Positions 17,256 to 27,191 of a stretch of DNA of 64,000 nucleotides are shown here, one piece after another; the stretch's first letter is position 1; every line of letters begins with the position of its first letter. This stretch comes from an uncultured bacterium (GTDB lineage: Bacteria > Verrucomicrobiota > Verrucomicrobiia > Verrucomicrobiales > V1-33), in contig CAIZWU010000198.1 in the NCBI GenBank assembly GCA_903936775.1, positions 1-64,000 of the forward strand, in the 5' to 3' direction. Position numbers and translations under genes: made by a program. Under the pieces are notes generated by a model that was given only the letters and a program-made list of their open reading frames with translations, made no database searches and was not told the DNA's origin.

Positions 17256-17849
17256 ATGAAACTCCTGCTCCTTATGCTCCTGCCCCTGATCGCCAAGGCT
17301 TCCCGCGGAGCGGATTCCTATTTTCCCCCTCCAGATCGTGCCGGGGGCTGGCGCGAGGCGAAAACAGCCGCCGAGGTGCGGGACCTGGCCGGGATGGACC
17401 TCGCTAAACTGGAGCCGGCCTATGAGGTCACCCAGCGTTCCACCGCCCACGGTGGTCTGGTGGTGGTGCATGGGGGGTATCACGCTTCCGCCGGGGCTGT
17501 CCAGTCTGTTGCTGTTGGATCTCGGAGGCAACCAGCTGGCCCGTCTGACCCTCCCTCTGGAGATGAAGGCCCGGATCGAATCGGGCCTTCTTTTTGTGTA
17601 TGGATTCCACGCGGCAAAGATCACTTACTACCGGGTGCCCGTGCTGCAAATCACCCGCATCACCATGATTAACGGCTCCAGCCTTGAGCTTGCCGCCGGC
17701 GGAGCCGAGGGCATGGTCGCGATCGATGTGTCCCCCGATCTGGAGACGTGGTCTGAACAATCCCGATTTCTCAAGGCGGCTGGAGAACAGATTATCCTCA
17801 TCCCTACAGCAGCCTTAGCCAGTATTTCCGGCTGAGGGAGGTCGAGTGA
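17256..17849 (+). pseudogene. Chimeric remnant: serine-hydrolase (beta-lactamase-like) N-terminus joined to the C-terminus of a leucine-rich-repeat secreted protein
   Basis: Frame 0: MKLLLLMLLPLIAKASRGADSYFPPPDRAGGWREAKTAAEVRDLAGMDLAKLEPAYEVTQRSTAHGGLVVV; then frame 1: ITLPPGLSSLLLLDLGGNQLARLTLP...IDVSPDLETWSEQSRF; then frame 0 again: SSLSQYFRLREVE*. Confidence 0.7.
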
Positions 17850-17994
17850 GGACGCAGGAAGGCTCTGGCCGGGTGGATGCGATAGAATCGAGGTGGCGGA
17901 TCGGATTCAAATCCAGTTCACGTGTCGTCACTTAGCTGGTGGTTACAGTCCGATCCGGGCTTGTGCGGCGGGGGAGCGGGGGTGAGATGGGGGA

Positions 17995-18354
17995 ATGAGC
18001 GGGACATCGAAATTCAAAGAACAGGGCAAGACATCGAATGCGGATTACACAGTGGTGGACCGGTCTCCGGTTTGCCTGAAGGTGGGGGAGACCGTGGATC
18101 TGGGGATGGAGGACAAGGTGTGGGCGGGATGGGTGTGGGCGAGCAATCAGGAAGGGCGGGGGACGTATGTGCCGGTGACTTCCCTGGAGCGGGTGGGGGA
18201 GGAACAGGCGACGGTGGTGGAGGAATTCCAGGCGGTGGATCTCTCGCTGAAGAAAGGTGAGGCGGTGACGGCGCTGCGGGAGGTGTGCGGGTGGTTCTGG
18301 TGCCGGAATGCGGCAGGCGCGGAGGGGTGGGTGCCGGATTATGTGTTGAGTTAG
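17995..18354 (+). CDS. Small protein with two SH3-like segments
   Basis: VWAGWVWASNQEGRGTYVPVTSL and VCGWFWCRNAAGAEGWVPDYVL are SH3-like closers. Confidence 0.7.
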   Translation: MSGTSKFKEQGKTSNADYTVVDRSPVCLKVGETVDLGMEDKVWAGWVWASNQEGRGTYVPVTSLERVGEEQATVVEEFQAVDLSLKKGEAVTALREVCGWFWCRNAAGAEGWVPDYVLS

Positions 18355-18416
18355 TTTCTGATTTCATGCCTGAAATCCGTGGTTTCCCTCTGCGGGAATC
18401 TGGATTGATCTGAACC

Positions 18417-20684
18417 ATGATGCCGGAGGATGAATTGCCCTTGGGACCGGAAGCGGTGGCGCTGCTGCCGATGGCGGCGCGGGTGTTGCTGGATGGGGCG
18501 GTGGCGGACCTGGAGTTTGACTATGCGATCCCGCCGGCGCTGGATGGGGTGGGGCCGGGGAGCCGGGTGAGTGTGCCGCTGCGGAACCGGACGATGACGG
18601 GGACGGTGCTGATCGTGTATCCGGCGGCGGAGGCGGAGGTGACGAAGTTGAAACCCCTGCTGGGACTGCTCTCGGAACGGGTGATGATTCCCCCGGCCCT
18701 GATGGAGTTCGGGAAATGGGTCTCGGCCTATTATTGCGCGCCGTTGGAGAGTGTGATGCGGGCCATGCTGCCGGAGGCGGTGCGGGAGGAGAAACACAGC
18801 GAGAAACGGCGGTTGTTTGCGCGGCTGCTGCGCGAGCCGTCGGCGGAGGAATCGGCGGTCCTGACGAAAAAGGCGCCGAAGCAGGCGGAGGTTTTGGTGG
18901 CCCTGAAGGCGGCGGGGGAGCCCGTGGCGGCGATGGCGTTTTCCGGGGCGGCGCTGAAGGCGCTGCACCACAAGGGGTGGATCGAGATCACCGATGAGCC
19001 GGTGGCGCGCGATCCGCATGAGGGCGAAACTTTTGTCAGCTCGAAATCGCTGGCGCTGAATGGAGCGCAGCATGAGGCGCTGGTGACGGTGCTGGAAGCG
19101 GTGCGGCATCCGCGGGAGGCGAAGCCGATGCTGCTCTTCGGAGTGACGGGGAGTGGGAAGACGGAAGTTTACCTGCAGGCGGCGCAGCGGGTGCTGGAGC
19201 AAGGCCGGGCGGTGCTGGTGCTGGTGCCGGAAATTTCCCTGACACCGCAGACGGTGGAGCGCTTCAAGAGCCGGTTCGCGGAGATGCAGGAACAGGTGGC
19301 GGTGCTGCACAGCCATCTGAGCAAGGGTGAGCGGTTTGATGAGTGGCATAAGATCCAGCGGGGGAAGGCGAGGATCGTGATCGGGGCGCGCAGTGCGATC
19401 TTTGCGCCCTTGGAGGATATCGGGCTGATCATCGTGGATGAGGAGCACGAGGGCAGCTACAAGCAGGAGCAGCCGCCCCGCTATCAGGCGCGCGATGCCG
19501 CGGTGGTGCGGGCGAGGCTGGAGGGCTGCGCCATTCTGCTGGGCAGTGCGACGCCTTCGCTGGAAAGCTGGCACAATGCGCAGCGCGGAAAATATGCGTT
19601 ATTGAAGCTGCCGGAACGGGCGGATGACGCGCAGTTGCCCCTGGTGCGGGTGATCGATATGCGCACCGAGAAAAAGCGGGCGGGGAAGGGGAGTCCGGCG
19701 ATCCTGAGCGAGCGGCTGCGGATTGCGATCGATCAACGGCTGACCAAGGGAGAACAGTCGATCCTGTTTTTGAACCGGCGGGGGTTTGCCAGCAGTGTGG
19801 TGTGTCAGGCCTGCGGACATGTGGTGAAATGCCCGCACTGCGAGGTGGCGATGACGGTGCATCAGGAGCTGGGGCGGCTGGTGTGCCATGTCTGCGGCTT
19901 TCAAAAACTCGCGCCCAAAAAGTGTCCGGAATGCAAGGACCCAGCCATCCTGCTGGCAGGATATGGCACGGAGCGGGTGGAGGAAACCCTGCGCAAGGTC
20001 TTCCCCACCGCCCGCATCGCGCGGGTGGATGCCGACTCCATGGCCCAGAAACACAAGCTGCGGGACACGCTGCATGCCTTCAAAACGGGGAAGTTGGATC
20101 TGCTGATCGGCACCCAGATGATCGCCAAGGGCCTGCACTTTCCGAACGTGACCCTGGTGGGAATTTTGAATGCCGACATGGGCCTGCACATCCCGGATTT
20201 CCGGGCCGGGGAGCGGACGTTTTCGCTGCTGACCCAGGTGGCGGGCCGGGCCGGGCGCGGGGAGTTGATGGGCGAGGTGGTGGTGCAGAGTTTCACGCCG
20301 CACCACCCGGCGATCCAGTTTGCGCGGCAGCATGACTTCGAGGGATTCAGTGAGCAGGAACTGGAGTTCAGAAGGCAATGCGGGTATCCGCCGTACGGTC
20401 ATGCGGTGCTGGTAACGGTGCGCAGCGAGCGGGAGAACCTGGCGGACTTTGCGTTGAAAACGCTGCATGCCAAACTGGTCAAAGTTTTTCCGCCGGAGAT
20501 CCTGCTGGGCGAACCGGCGCCGAGTCCGCTGGTGAAATCACACGATCAATACCGGTTTCAGATCCTGGCACGGGCGCGGCAGGCCAAACAAATCACCGAA
20601 CCGCTGATGCAATGCCTCGCCGACCTGAAGATGCCGAAGGAGGTGATCGTGACGGTGGACGTGGATCCGGTAAATCTGGGCTAG
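18417..20684 (+). CDS. priA: Primosomal protein N' (replication restart helicase)
   Basis: LFGVTGSGKTEVYLQAA, IVDEEHEGSYKQEQPPRYQARDAAV, Zn cluster CQACGHVVKCPHCEVAMTVH...CHVCG...CPECK, GTQMIAKGLHFPNVTLVGIL. Confidence 0.96.
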   Translation: MMPEDELPLGPEAVALLPMAARVLLDGAVADLEFDYAIPPALDGVGPGSRVSVPLRNRTMTGTVLIVYPAAEAEVTKLKPLLGLLSERVMIPPALMEFGKWVSAYYCAPLESVMRAMLPEAVREEKHSEKRRLFARLLREPSAEESAVLTKKAPKQAEVLVALKAAGEPVAAMAFSGAALKALHHKGWIEITDEPVARDPHEGETFVSSKSLALNGAQHEALVTVLEAVRHPREAKPMLLFGVTGSGKTEVYLQAAQRVLEQGRAVLVLVPEISLTPQTVERFKSRFAEMQEQVAVLHSHLSKGERFDEWHKIQRGKARIVIGARSAIFAPLEDIGLIIVDEEHEGSYKQEQPPRYQARDAAVVRARLEGCAILLGSATPSLESWHNAQRGKYALLKLPERADDAQLPLVRVIDMRTEKKRAGKGSPAILSERLRIAIDQRLTKGEQSILFLNRRGFASSVVCQACGHVVKCPHCEVAMTVHQELGRLVCHVCGFQKLAPKKCPECKDPAILLAGYGTERVEETLRKVFPTARIARVDADSMAQKHKLRDTLHAFKTGKLDLLIGTQMIAKGLHFPNVTLVGILNADMGLHIPDFRAGERTFSLLTQVAGRAGRGELMGEVVVQSFTPHHPAIQFARQHDFEGFSEQELEFRRQCGYPPYGHAVLVTVRSERENLADFALKTLHAKLVKVFPPEILLGEPAPSPLVKSHDQYRFQILARARQAKQITEPLMQCLADLKMPKEVIVTVDVDPVNLG

Positions 20685-20823
20685 GATCGCGGGCTGGGTA
20701 AGGCCCCCGGACGGCGGAAAGTCGTGATGGGGAGCGGTGTGGAAAAAGAGGATGAATATTTTAATCGGGGAGCCGTCGGATGGCGGGCGTGTTCGCCTGG
20801 TTCACTCCATTCAATTTGTTGTC

Positions 20824-23652
20824 ATGAAACGTCTGCTGCTTCCTTCGCTGGCCGTCTCGTCCTTGGTGCTTTTCACCTTGGGGTGCGGGGAGAAACCGGT
20901 GGTGACCGAGGCGCCTCCGCCTCCGGTCCGGTTGAAATCAAAACCGAAGGTTTACCGGGGGGATGACGAAAAGGCGGCGGAGGCGGCCCGCGAGGCGGCG
21001 ATAGCCGGGGAGATTGCGGAACTGGAGGCGGAAGCAGCGAAACTGCGTCAGGAGATTGCGCAGGAACAATTGGTGGTGGACCGTGCGGCCTTGGAAGAGG
21101 AACAACGGCGGCTGGATCAGGAGCGGGCGGCGTGGTTGAATGAACAGGTGGCGGCAGCGGTCCCGGCCCAGCGCCAAATGCCAGTCAGCAGCACGCCGGT
21201 GGTGCTGCCCCCGGCGCGCGATTACAGCTTATTTTATACGGAACTCGCGGTGCATGGCAGTTGGTTCCAATCGGTGGATTATGGGTATGTCTGGCAACCG
21301 GCGGTGGCCCTGCAGACCTCATGGCGGCCATACACGGTCGGAAGGTGGGCGGCCTGCGACCGCGGGTGGACGTGGCTCTCGGATGAACCCTTCGGCTGGG
21401 CCACCTATCACTACGGCCGTTGGGCGAAGCTGAAGGGATGCGGCTGGATTTGGGTGCCGGGCGAAGTCTGGGCTCCAGCCTGGGTGGCGTGGCGCCGGAG
21501 CGATCAGTATGTGGGCTGGTACCCCCTGCCGCCGGAGACGCTCTACCGGGACGAGGTGACTTACGATTCCTCCATCGACAAACTCTGCGGCATCCAGCCG
21601 GCTGGTTATATTTTCATCTCGGTCAAGCAGTTCTGCCTTCCGGTGCACCGGCACTGTGAACCGCGGGAGCGCAGCGGGGTGGTGTGCCGGGACACCTCCA
21701 ACATCACCCGGCTCCGGGTCTCGCGGCACCGGGTGGATGGCAGCGGGCCGAAGTATGAATGGATCCGGGACCGGCAACCGCATCCTCCTGACCGTTATAT
21801 TCTGGCCAGTGACCCGCTGACCAAAGGCGACCGGAAATTCCACATCGAGCGCGATAAATTGTGTGTGTTTTCCCCGGTGATGCGGGCGCCATGGAATGCC
21901 GCGCTGCGTCCGCGGGAAGTGGCCGGTCCTTTGCCGGAGGGGGATGCGGTGCCGCAGGGGACGGTGCCGATTGACAAAGTCCTGCGCCGCTTCCGCGAGG
22001 ACAAAAAACACTGGATGGAGGCGGGTGCCAAAGCCCTCCAAGGCGAATCGGTCCACCGCCTGAACGAACGTCAGGAAAGGGTGGAGGCCTTGACGGCCGC
22101 AATGCAAAATCCCCCCGCGCCCCGCCGGACGACTCGAGAGCAAGGCCAACCATCAGAAAAGAACCTGACTTCTCCGCGCCCAGGGGTAAAACCAGCCGGA
22201 GCGCCGACCGAACCATCGTTGGCGGAACGGCGGGCGCAGGTCAGGAAGGGAGTGGCCGCCCGCCAAGCTGAATTGGCCCGGTTGAGGGGGCTTCCAGTGG
22301 CCGGAGAGACCGCCCCGTCCCGGATTGCTTCCGGAGGCCGGCCGGTCGCAACTTCAGAAGCTCATCTGCGGCCGGCTGCTCGCGACCAGACTCTGGTTCG
22401 GACCTCTGGGCAATTTCCGGAAGTCGCCCCGCCCCGCCCCCGGGTCGACCCTGTGGAGGCACCCCGCGTGATGAGGACCCCTGCAGTATCGTCTCCCGAT
22501 TCCGTGGAGACGCCAGTGGCCAGCAATCTGGTGGAGGAAACTGGACCCGCCGGAACCATCGCGGAGGAACCCCCGGTCCATTCCGATCTCACCGCGCCGG
22601 AAGTTCTAGTCCCCAGCAAAGCCCAAGCCGACCTGGAAACCCGTCGGGCGGAAGTGGCGCGTCTCAAGGAAACCCTGACGGTGCGCCAGCAGCAAAAAAT
22701 GGGGCCACAACTCCAAGGCGATTCTTCCCTCAATGGATCCGGCCAGTCGGGAGCTTCCGGGCAACTGGTGCGACGGGTCCAGGAAACCGGCCCGGTCCCC
22801 CCGGCTGAACCAGCCGGGCAAACGCCTCCGGTGCAGGTGACCGGACCACAGGCCCCGGCCGGGGTGACCGGACCGCTTCCGGAAGAAGCCGCTGCCCGCC
22901 AGGAAGCTGCGGCGGTCTTGGCGGAACGCCGGGAAAAGGCGGCCCGGATCACGGAGGAGTTGGCCGCCCGGCAGCAGGCGCTGCAACAACAGCGGGAAGC
23001 CCTGGAGCAGGCCCAGGCAGAGCGCGAACAGGCCTTGGCCCAATCAGCGGCCGAAGCGGCCCGCCAGAGGGAAGCCGCGCAGGCGGCGCAGATGGCATTG
23101 GCGGCGGAACAACGACAGCAACAGCAACAACAGTCGGCGGCAGAGACCGCAGCCAGACAGCAGGAGTCGGCCGGGGAAGCGGCGCATCAACAACAGCAGG
23201 CACAGTTGGCCGCGCAGACCGAAGCGGCCCGCGAACAACAACGGGAAACCGAAGCGAATCGTCAGCGTCAAGCCGCCGAAGCGGCTCAACAAGAGCAAGC
23301 GGCCCGCGAACAAGTGCAGCGTCAGGCCGGGGAGCGCGCCCGTCAGGAAGCAATGGCCCGGTTGCAACGCGAAGCCTCGGAGCGTGCCCAACAGGAGCAG
23401 GCGGCCCGCGAACAAGCGCAGCGTCAGGCCGAGGAACGCGCCCGCCAGGAAGCAATGGCCCGCCAGCAGCGCGAAGCCGCGGAACGGGCTCAACAGGAGC
23501 AGGCCGCGCGCGAACAAGCGCAGCGTCAGGTTGAGGAGCGCGCCAGACAGGAGCAGGCGGCCCTGGACCAAGCAGTCCGTGAGCAAGCCCAGCGCCAAGC
23601 CGAAGAAGAGGCCCGCGCCTCCGCGGCGGCGGCGAAAAACGGCAATAAATAA
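20824..23652 (+). CDS. Lipoprotein with Trp-rich DUF6600-like domain and long Gln/Glu/Ala/Arg coiled-coil tail
   Basis: MKRLLLPSLAVSSLVLFTLGCGEKP lipobox; SWRPYTVGRWAACDRGWTWLSDEPFGWATYHYGRWAKLKGCGWIWVPGEVWAPAWVAWR; C-terminal AQQEQAAREQAQRQAEERARQEAMARQQREAAER repeats. Confidence 0.82.
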   Translation: MKRLLLPSLAVSSLVLFTLGCGEKPVVTEAPPPPVRLKSKPKVYRGDDEKAAEAAREAAIAGEIAELEAEAAKLRQEIAQEQLVVDRAALEEEQRRLDQERAAWLNEQVAAAVPAQRQMPVSSTPVVLPPARDYSLFYTELAVHGSWFQSVDYGYVWQPAVALQTSWRPYTVGRWAACDRGWTWLSDEPFGWATYHYGRWAKLKGCGWIWVPGEVWAPAWVAWRRSDQYVGWYPLPPETLYRDEVTYDSSIDKLCGIQPAGYIFISVKQFCLPVHRHCEPRERSGVVCRDTSNITRLRVSRHRVDGSGPKYEWIRDRQPHPPDRYILASDPLTKGDRKFHIERDKLCVFSPVMRAPWNAALRPREVAGPLPEGDAVPQGTVPIDKVLRRFREDKKHWMEAGAKALQGESVHRLNERQERVEALTAAMQNPPAPRRTTREQGQPSEKNLTSPRPGVKPAGAPTEPSLAERRAQVRKGVAARQAELARLRGLPVAGETAPSRIASGGRPVATSEAHLRPAARDQTLVRTSGQFPEVAPPRPRVDPVEAPRVMRTPAVSSPDSVETPVASNLVEETGPAGTIAEEPPVHSDLTAPEVLVPSKAQADLETRRAEVARLKETLTVRQQQKMGPQLQGDSSLNGSGQSGASGQLVRRVQETGPVPPAEPAGQTPPVQVTGPQAPAGVTGPLPEEAAARQEAAAVLAERREKAARITEELAARQQALQQQREALEQAQAEREQALAQSAAEAARQREAAQAAQMALAAEQRQQQQQQSAAETAARQQESAGEAAHQQQQAQLAAQTEAAREQQRETEANRQRQAAEAAQQEQAAREQVQRQAGERARQEAMARLQREASERAQQEQAAREQAQRQAEERARQEAMARQQREAAERAQQEQAAREQAQRQVEERARQEQAALDQAVREQAQRQAEEEARASAAAAKNGNK
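23284..23560. repeat. 102-bp (34-aa) tandem repeat in the coiled-coil tail, about 2.7 units
   Basis: Unit starts at 23284, 23386 and 23488 encode AQQEQAAREQxQRQxxERARQExxAR...; spacing exactly 102 bp. Confidence 0.85.
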
Positions 23653-23721
23653 TCGTCAAAATCCGGCCGGCCGGTCATTCCATTGAGCCGCATGGACTGT
23701 CAGTTCCGCGCTGAACGCCTC

Positions 23722-24870
23722 CTACTTTTTCCCGGCGAGCGCAGCCTCCGCCGTGGGCGGCCGGTTAGGGTCGAGCAGGGCAGTGCCGGAAGCATCACAG
23801 ACGCGCAGCTGGAATTCCCATTGGACCGTCCAGGTTTCGGTTTGCTCGTTTTGGCAGAGCTTGACGAGGATGACATTGGGCCCGGCCTGAAGCTGCACCG
23901 GGAACCGGTATTGGTCAATTTTCATGCCCCGGTGGTATTCATCGCGGCCAAAAACAGGTTTGCCATTGAGCCACAGTTTCCAGGCGTTTTTGCAGCCGAT
24001 GCGCAGCTCGGCGGGGCGGGCTGCTGCACTGTGATAAGTCGTGGTGGCATAGCCGGTGACTTCTTTCAGCATGCCGAGCGGTTTGTTGAGGTCGACAACG
24101 CCGAACTCGCTGTTGCTGGTCCACGGCTGCCAGCGCACCACCGGATCCTGACCGGACTTGATTTCCTTGCCAGGATAGCTGGCAGCCAGGTCAATGGATT
24201 GTTCAGGAGGGAAGATGGTGTCGAAACCGGCACGGCCTTTGTTTTCGAAGGGCCCGATCACTTGCCAAGCCATGAGGAATCCGAAGTGCCGTGGAAGATC
24301 GACGGTTTCACCGAGGGCGCGGAGTTCGTCTGCGGCGGCCCGGACCTGGTCTTCATCGCGCGCGGCTTCGAGCGCCTTGCGGAGTTTGGTTTGGTCTTTG
24401 GCGGCAGTGGCTTCGGCAGTGAGGCGGGCGACGGGTTCGCGGCGCAGGACGGGGACAGGATCGAGCAGCAGGCTGGGAACCAGCGCGTCCCATGCCGCCC
24501 GGTCGGTCTGCTGGAGGAGTTCGGCGGCGAGCATACGGCCAGCGGGGCCATGGGCGGTGGTTTTGAGGAAATCTGCAAGGAGGCCCGGAGGCAAGGTCTG
24601 GCCGGCGGCGGCGGTGCGGTCAGCCACGGCAAAAACGGCCCCGCGGAGCCAATTGGCGGCGAGGGGATTGGCGTCGTCCATGGCGGTGAAAAGAGCCGGG
24701 AGGTCCGCCGCCGCAGAGGAGTCGGCAAGGGCCTTCCAGGCGGTGGCGGCTTCGGCATTGCCCTGGCCTTCGGGGCCGACGGCGAGGAGCCTGGCGAGGT
24801 CGGCCGGAGCCGCCGGAGAGGGCTGGGGCAGGGTAAGACCGAGGAGCAGGAGAAGAAGAGGGCCGCGCAT
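23722..24870 (-). CDS. Secreted protein with alpha-helical (HEAT-like) N-terminus and sugar-binding-like beta-sandwich C-terminus
   Basis: Signal peptide MRGPLLLLLLGLTLPQPSPA; WQVIGPFENKGRAGFDT...ELRIGCKNAWKLWLNGKPVF...AGPNVILVKLCQ resembles galactose-binding-like folds. Confidence 0.65.
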   Translation of the reverse strand: MRGPLLLLLLGLTLPQPSPAAPADLARLLAVGPEGQGNAEAATAWKALADSSAAADLPALFTAMDDANPLAANWLRGAVFAVADRTAAAGQTLPPGLLADFLKTTAHGPAGRMLAAELLQQTDRAAWDALVPSLLLDPVPVLRREPVARLTAEATAAKDQTKLRKALEAARDEDQVRAAADELRALGETVDLPRHFGFLMAWQVIGPFENKGRAGFDTIFPPEQSIDLAASYPGKEIKSGQDPVVRWQPWTSNSEFGVVDLNKPLGMLKEVTGYATTTYHSAAARPAELRIGCKNAWKLWLNGKPVFGRDEYHRGMKIDQYRFPVQLQAGPNVILVKLCQNEQTETWTVQWEFQLRVCDASGTALLDPNRPPTAEAALAGKK

Positions 24871-24993
24871 GATGCGGGTGGATACGGCGCCGGGAACCGG
24901 GAGCTTGCGAAAAGTTGTGATGAGCGGTTGGGAAAAGGCGTCATCCCCGTGTTGGGGGTTTGCTTTTATGGTGGATTGATTTTAGGTGAGGCG

Positions 24994-25710
24994 ATGACGT
25001 TCAGGATGACGAAAACAGGGGCGCAGACGCTGAAGCTGGCAGGGCTGGCGTTGGGATGGGTGTGGATTGGAGTGGCAGGCGCGCAGTCTCCAGGACTGGA
25101 GGGGTTAAAAAAAAGTTACGAAGCAGAGGTGACGAAGACGGTGCTGCCGTTGCGCGAAGGATACCACAAAGCGCTGCTGGCCTTGGAACAGCAATTGGCG
25201 TCAAAGGGCGATTATGCGGGAGCCCGGCGGGTGCAGGCCGAGCGTCTGGAATTGGGTCGCCTGATGGGAGCCCCCCCCGGAACAGCGGGGTCCTCCAGCA
25301 AAATGGTGGATAAAAACGGGGTGGTGAAGTTGGCATTTCCTGCGGAAAGCGGGGGCGGGATTCAGTTTACGGCTGGGGCGTGGACTGGATGGCAGGGGGC
25401 GGGGGGATTCATCAAATGGGGGCTGCCGGCCGGCTTGCCCAGCGGAGGCTATGCGGTGGAACTGGTTTATGACAGCGCCGGGGAAGGTAGCTTGAGGCTG
25501 GGGGTCAGAGAGGATTTCCATTTCCTGAACCGCGAAGTGAAGGTGCCGGCCACTGCCCCAGCCGGAGCTCCGCAAGGGCGGCTCCAGCTGGGCACTTTGC
25601 GCCTGCGGTCCGGGGCTACCCTTTTGGAACTTAAATTGACGGCCCCCACCACGGTGGCCGGTTTCCGCTTGTTTGAACTGCATCTCATCCCGGAGGAAAC
25701 CGAGCCATGA
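24994..25710 (+). CDS. Secreted helical-hairpin + beta-sandwich protein (paralogue A)
   Basis: Signal peptide; LKKSYEAEVTKTVLPLREGYHKALLALEQQLASKGDYAGARRVQAERLELG; overlaps next gene by ATGA. Confidence 0.7.
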   Translation: MTFRMTKTGAQTLKLAGLALGWVWIGVAGAQSPGLEGLKKSYEAEVTKTVLPLREGYHKALLALEQQLASKGDYAGARRVQAERLELGRLMGAPPGTAGSSSKMVDKNGVVKLAFPAESGGGIQFTAGAWTGWQGAGGFIKWGLPAGLPSGGYAVELVYDSAGEGSLRLGVREDFHFLNREVKVPATAPAGAPQGRLQLGTLRLRSGATLLELKLTAPTTVAGFRLFELHLIPEETEP

Positions 25711-27191
25711 AATCCACACGGTTGGTCATCCATACAATGTTGATCCTGACAGCCGGGGCGGGAGCCCAGGAAGGTGCGGACCCGGCGGGGCTGATAGCGC
25801 TGCGGCAGCGCTATCAGGCTTTGCTGTTGGAGGTGGATGCCCCGGCGCAGACGCGTTGGCTGACTTCACTGGAAGTTTTGGAACGGCAAAAGGTGGCGGA
25901 AGGCGACTTCGTGGAGGCGGCAGCGCTGAGGGAACGGCGGCTGGCCCTGCAAGGGGCCTCCGGAGCGGCGGGGCAGACGCGCAATGCCATCCTGCTGCCG
26001 GCGGCATCGGCCCGGACGGGGACCGGGATTGACTTTCCGGATGCGAAAAAGGAAGTCGGCCGGTTCCGCCGGACGGGAGCCTTGATGGAGTGGGAACTGC
26101 CTGGACAGATGCCCGGCCTGTACCAGGTGAATCTGGTGTGCGGGGTGATGGGTGAAACCGACGAAAACAACCGGCCAGATCCACTGACGGATCCCAAGGC
26201 TCCCCTCCCGGTCCGGGCAACGGAATCCATTCCGGTAACGGCGGCGGGGGGCGTGGTGGAATTCCGCAAGCTGACCAATCTGAAGGAAGGGGGGGCGCTG
26301 TTACGGCGGACCGTTCGTTCGACCGGCGGCTGGGCCATGACGCGGGTGCTGACGCTCGGGACCGTGGAATTGGACAGCAAGATTATAAAATTCAGTCTAA
26401 GGGCCGCGGAGGCGCTGCCTGCCGGATTGATGGATTTCCATCGCCTGGAGCTGGTGCCGGCGGTTCCAGTTGCCCCCCCGGGCGGGGCCTCCGAGGCCGG
26501 CGGGATAAAGGATCTGGCCAAACTGCGGGAACTCTATCAAACCCAATTTGCCGAGCTGACCAAAGGTGTCAGCGCACGATATCTCAAGAGCCTCGGTGAA
26601 CTGGAGGCAAGTGCCGCCCGCACCCGCGACAATGATACCCTGGCCATGGTGCGGCAGGAGAAAAAGCGGCTTGAACGGGGGAGCCTGGAAAATGGCCCGG
26701 TGGCGGAAACTTCCCACCTGTTGCCGGTGACAGAGAAGTTGTACATGCTGCTCAGCGGCGAGGCTAGACTGACCAGCCAGGGCGACTACCTCACCCGGCT
26801 GCGGCCGGCCAAGACCTGTGAGGTGACGTGGAAACTGGCGGGCCTGGGCGTGACCTCCGGCACCTACACGGTTGAACTGGACTGCCGCCTGACGCCGGAG
26901 CACGGCGGCACCGCCACGCTGGCGGCCGCCACTCCCGGGGGAACTCCCGGGCCACCCCTGACAATTACGATTGAGGCTCCGGACTTTGGAGGGGCTGCAG
27001 TGGCCACCAAACGAAAGCCGGATGGAACCCCCGGCACCAGCATGACCCGCAGCTTCAAAGCGGGCAAGGTCATCATCCCCAAAGGCTCCGAATATCTGAC
27101 CCTGCGGGTGGACTCCCTGAAGGTGCCGGATGGCGGCCTCTTCGACCTGAAATCCCTGCGCATGACGCCGGTGGCCCCTCCCGCTCCATGA
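25707..27191 (+). CDS. Secreted helical-hairpin + beta-sandwich protein with two modules (paralogue B)
   Basis: Two hairpin copies: LIALRQRYQALLLEV...YLEVLERQKVAEGDFVEAAALRERR-like and LAKLRELYQTQFAELTKGVSARYLKSLGELEASAARTRDNDTLAMVRQEKKRLE. Confidence 0.7.
   Translation: MKSTRLVIHTMLILTAGAGAQEGADPAGLIALRQRYQALLLEVDAPAQTRWLTSLEVLERQKVAEGDFVEAAALRERRLALQGASGAAGQTRNAILLPAASARTGTGIDFPDAKKEVGRFRRTGALMEWELPGQMPGLYQVNLVCGVMGETDENNRPDPLTDPKAPLPVRATESIPVTAAGGVVEFRKLTNLKEGGALLRRTVRSTGGWAMTRVLTLGTVELDSKIIKFSLRAAEALPAGLMDFHRLELVPAVPVAPPGGASEAGGIKDLAKLRELYQTQFAELTKGVSARYLKSLGELEASAARTRDNDTLAMVRQEKKRLERGSLENGPVAETSHLLPVTEKLYMLLSGEARLTSQGDYLTRLRPAKTCEVTWKLAGLGVTSGTYTVELDCRLTPEHGGTATLAAATPGGTPGPPLTITIEAPDFGGAAVATKRKPDGTPGTSMTRSFKAGKVIIPKGSEYLTLRVDSLKVPDGGLFDLKSLRMTPVAPPAP

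Noticed and set aside
17880-17935. T-loop-like GGATTCAAATCC suggesting a tRNA
   Set aside because: No matching acceptor, D or anticodon stems could be traced around it.
23044-23598. Leu-rich minus-strand ORF that looks like a membrane protein
   Set aside because: It is the complement of the Gln/Glu/Ala coiled-coil repeat; CAG/GAG/GCC codons read as CTG/CTC/GGC.
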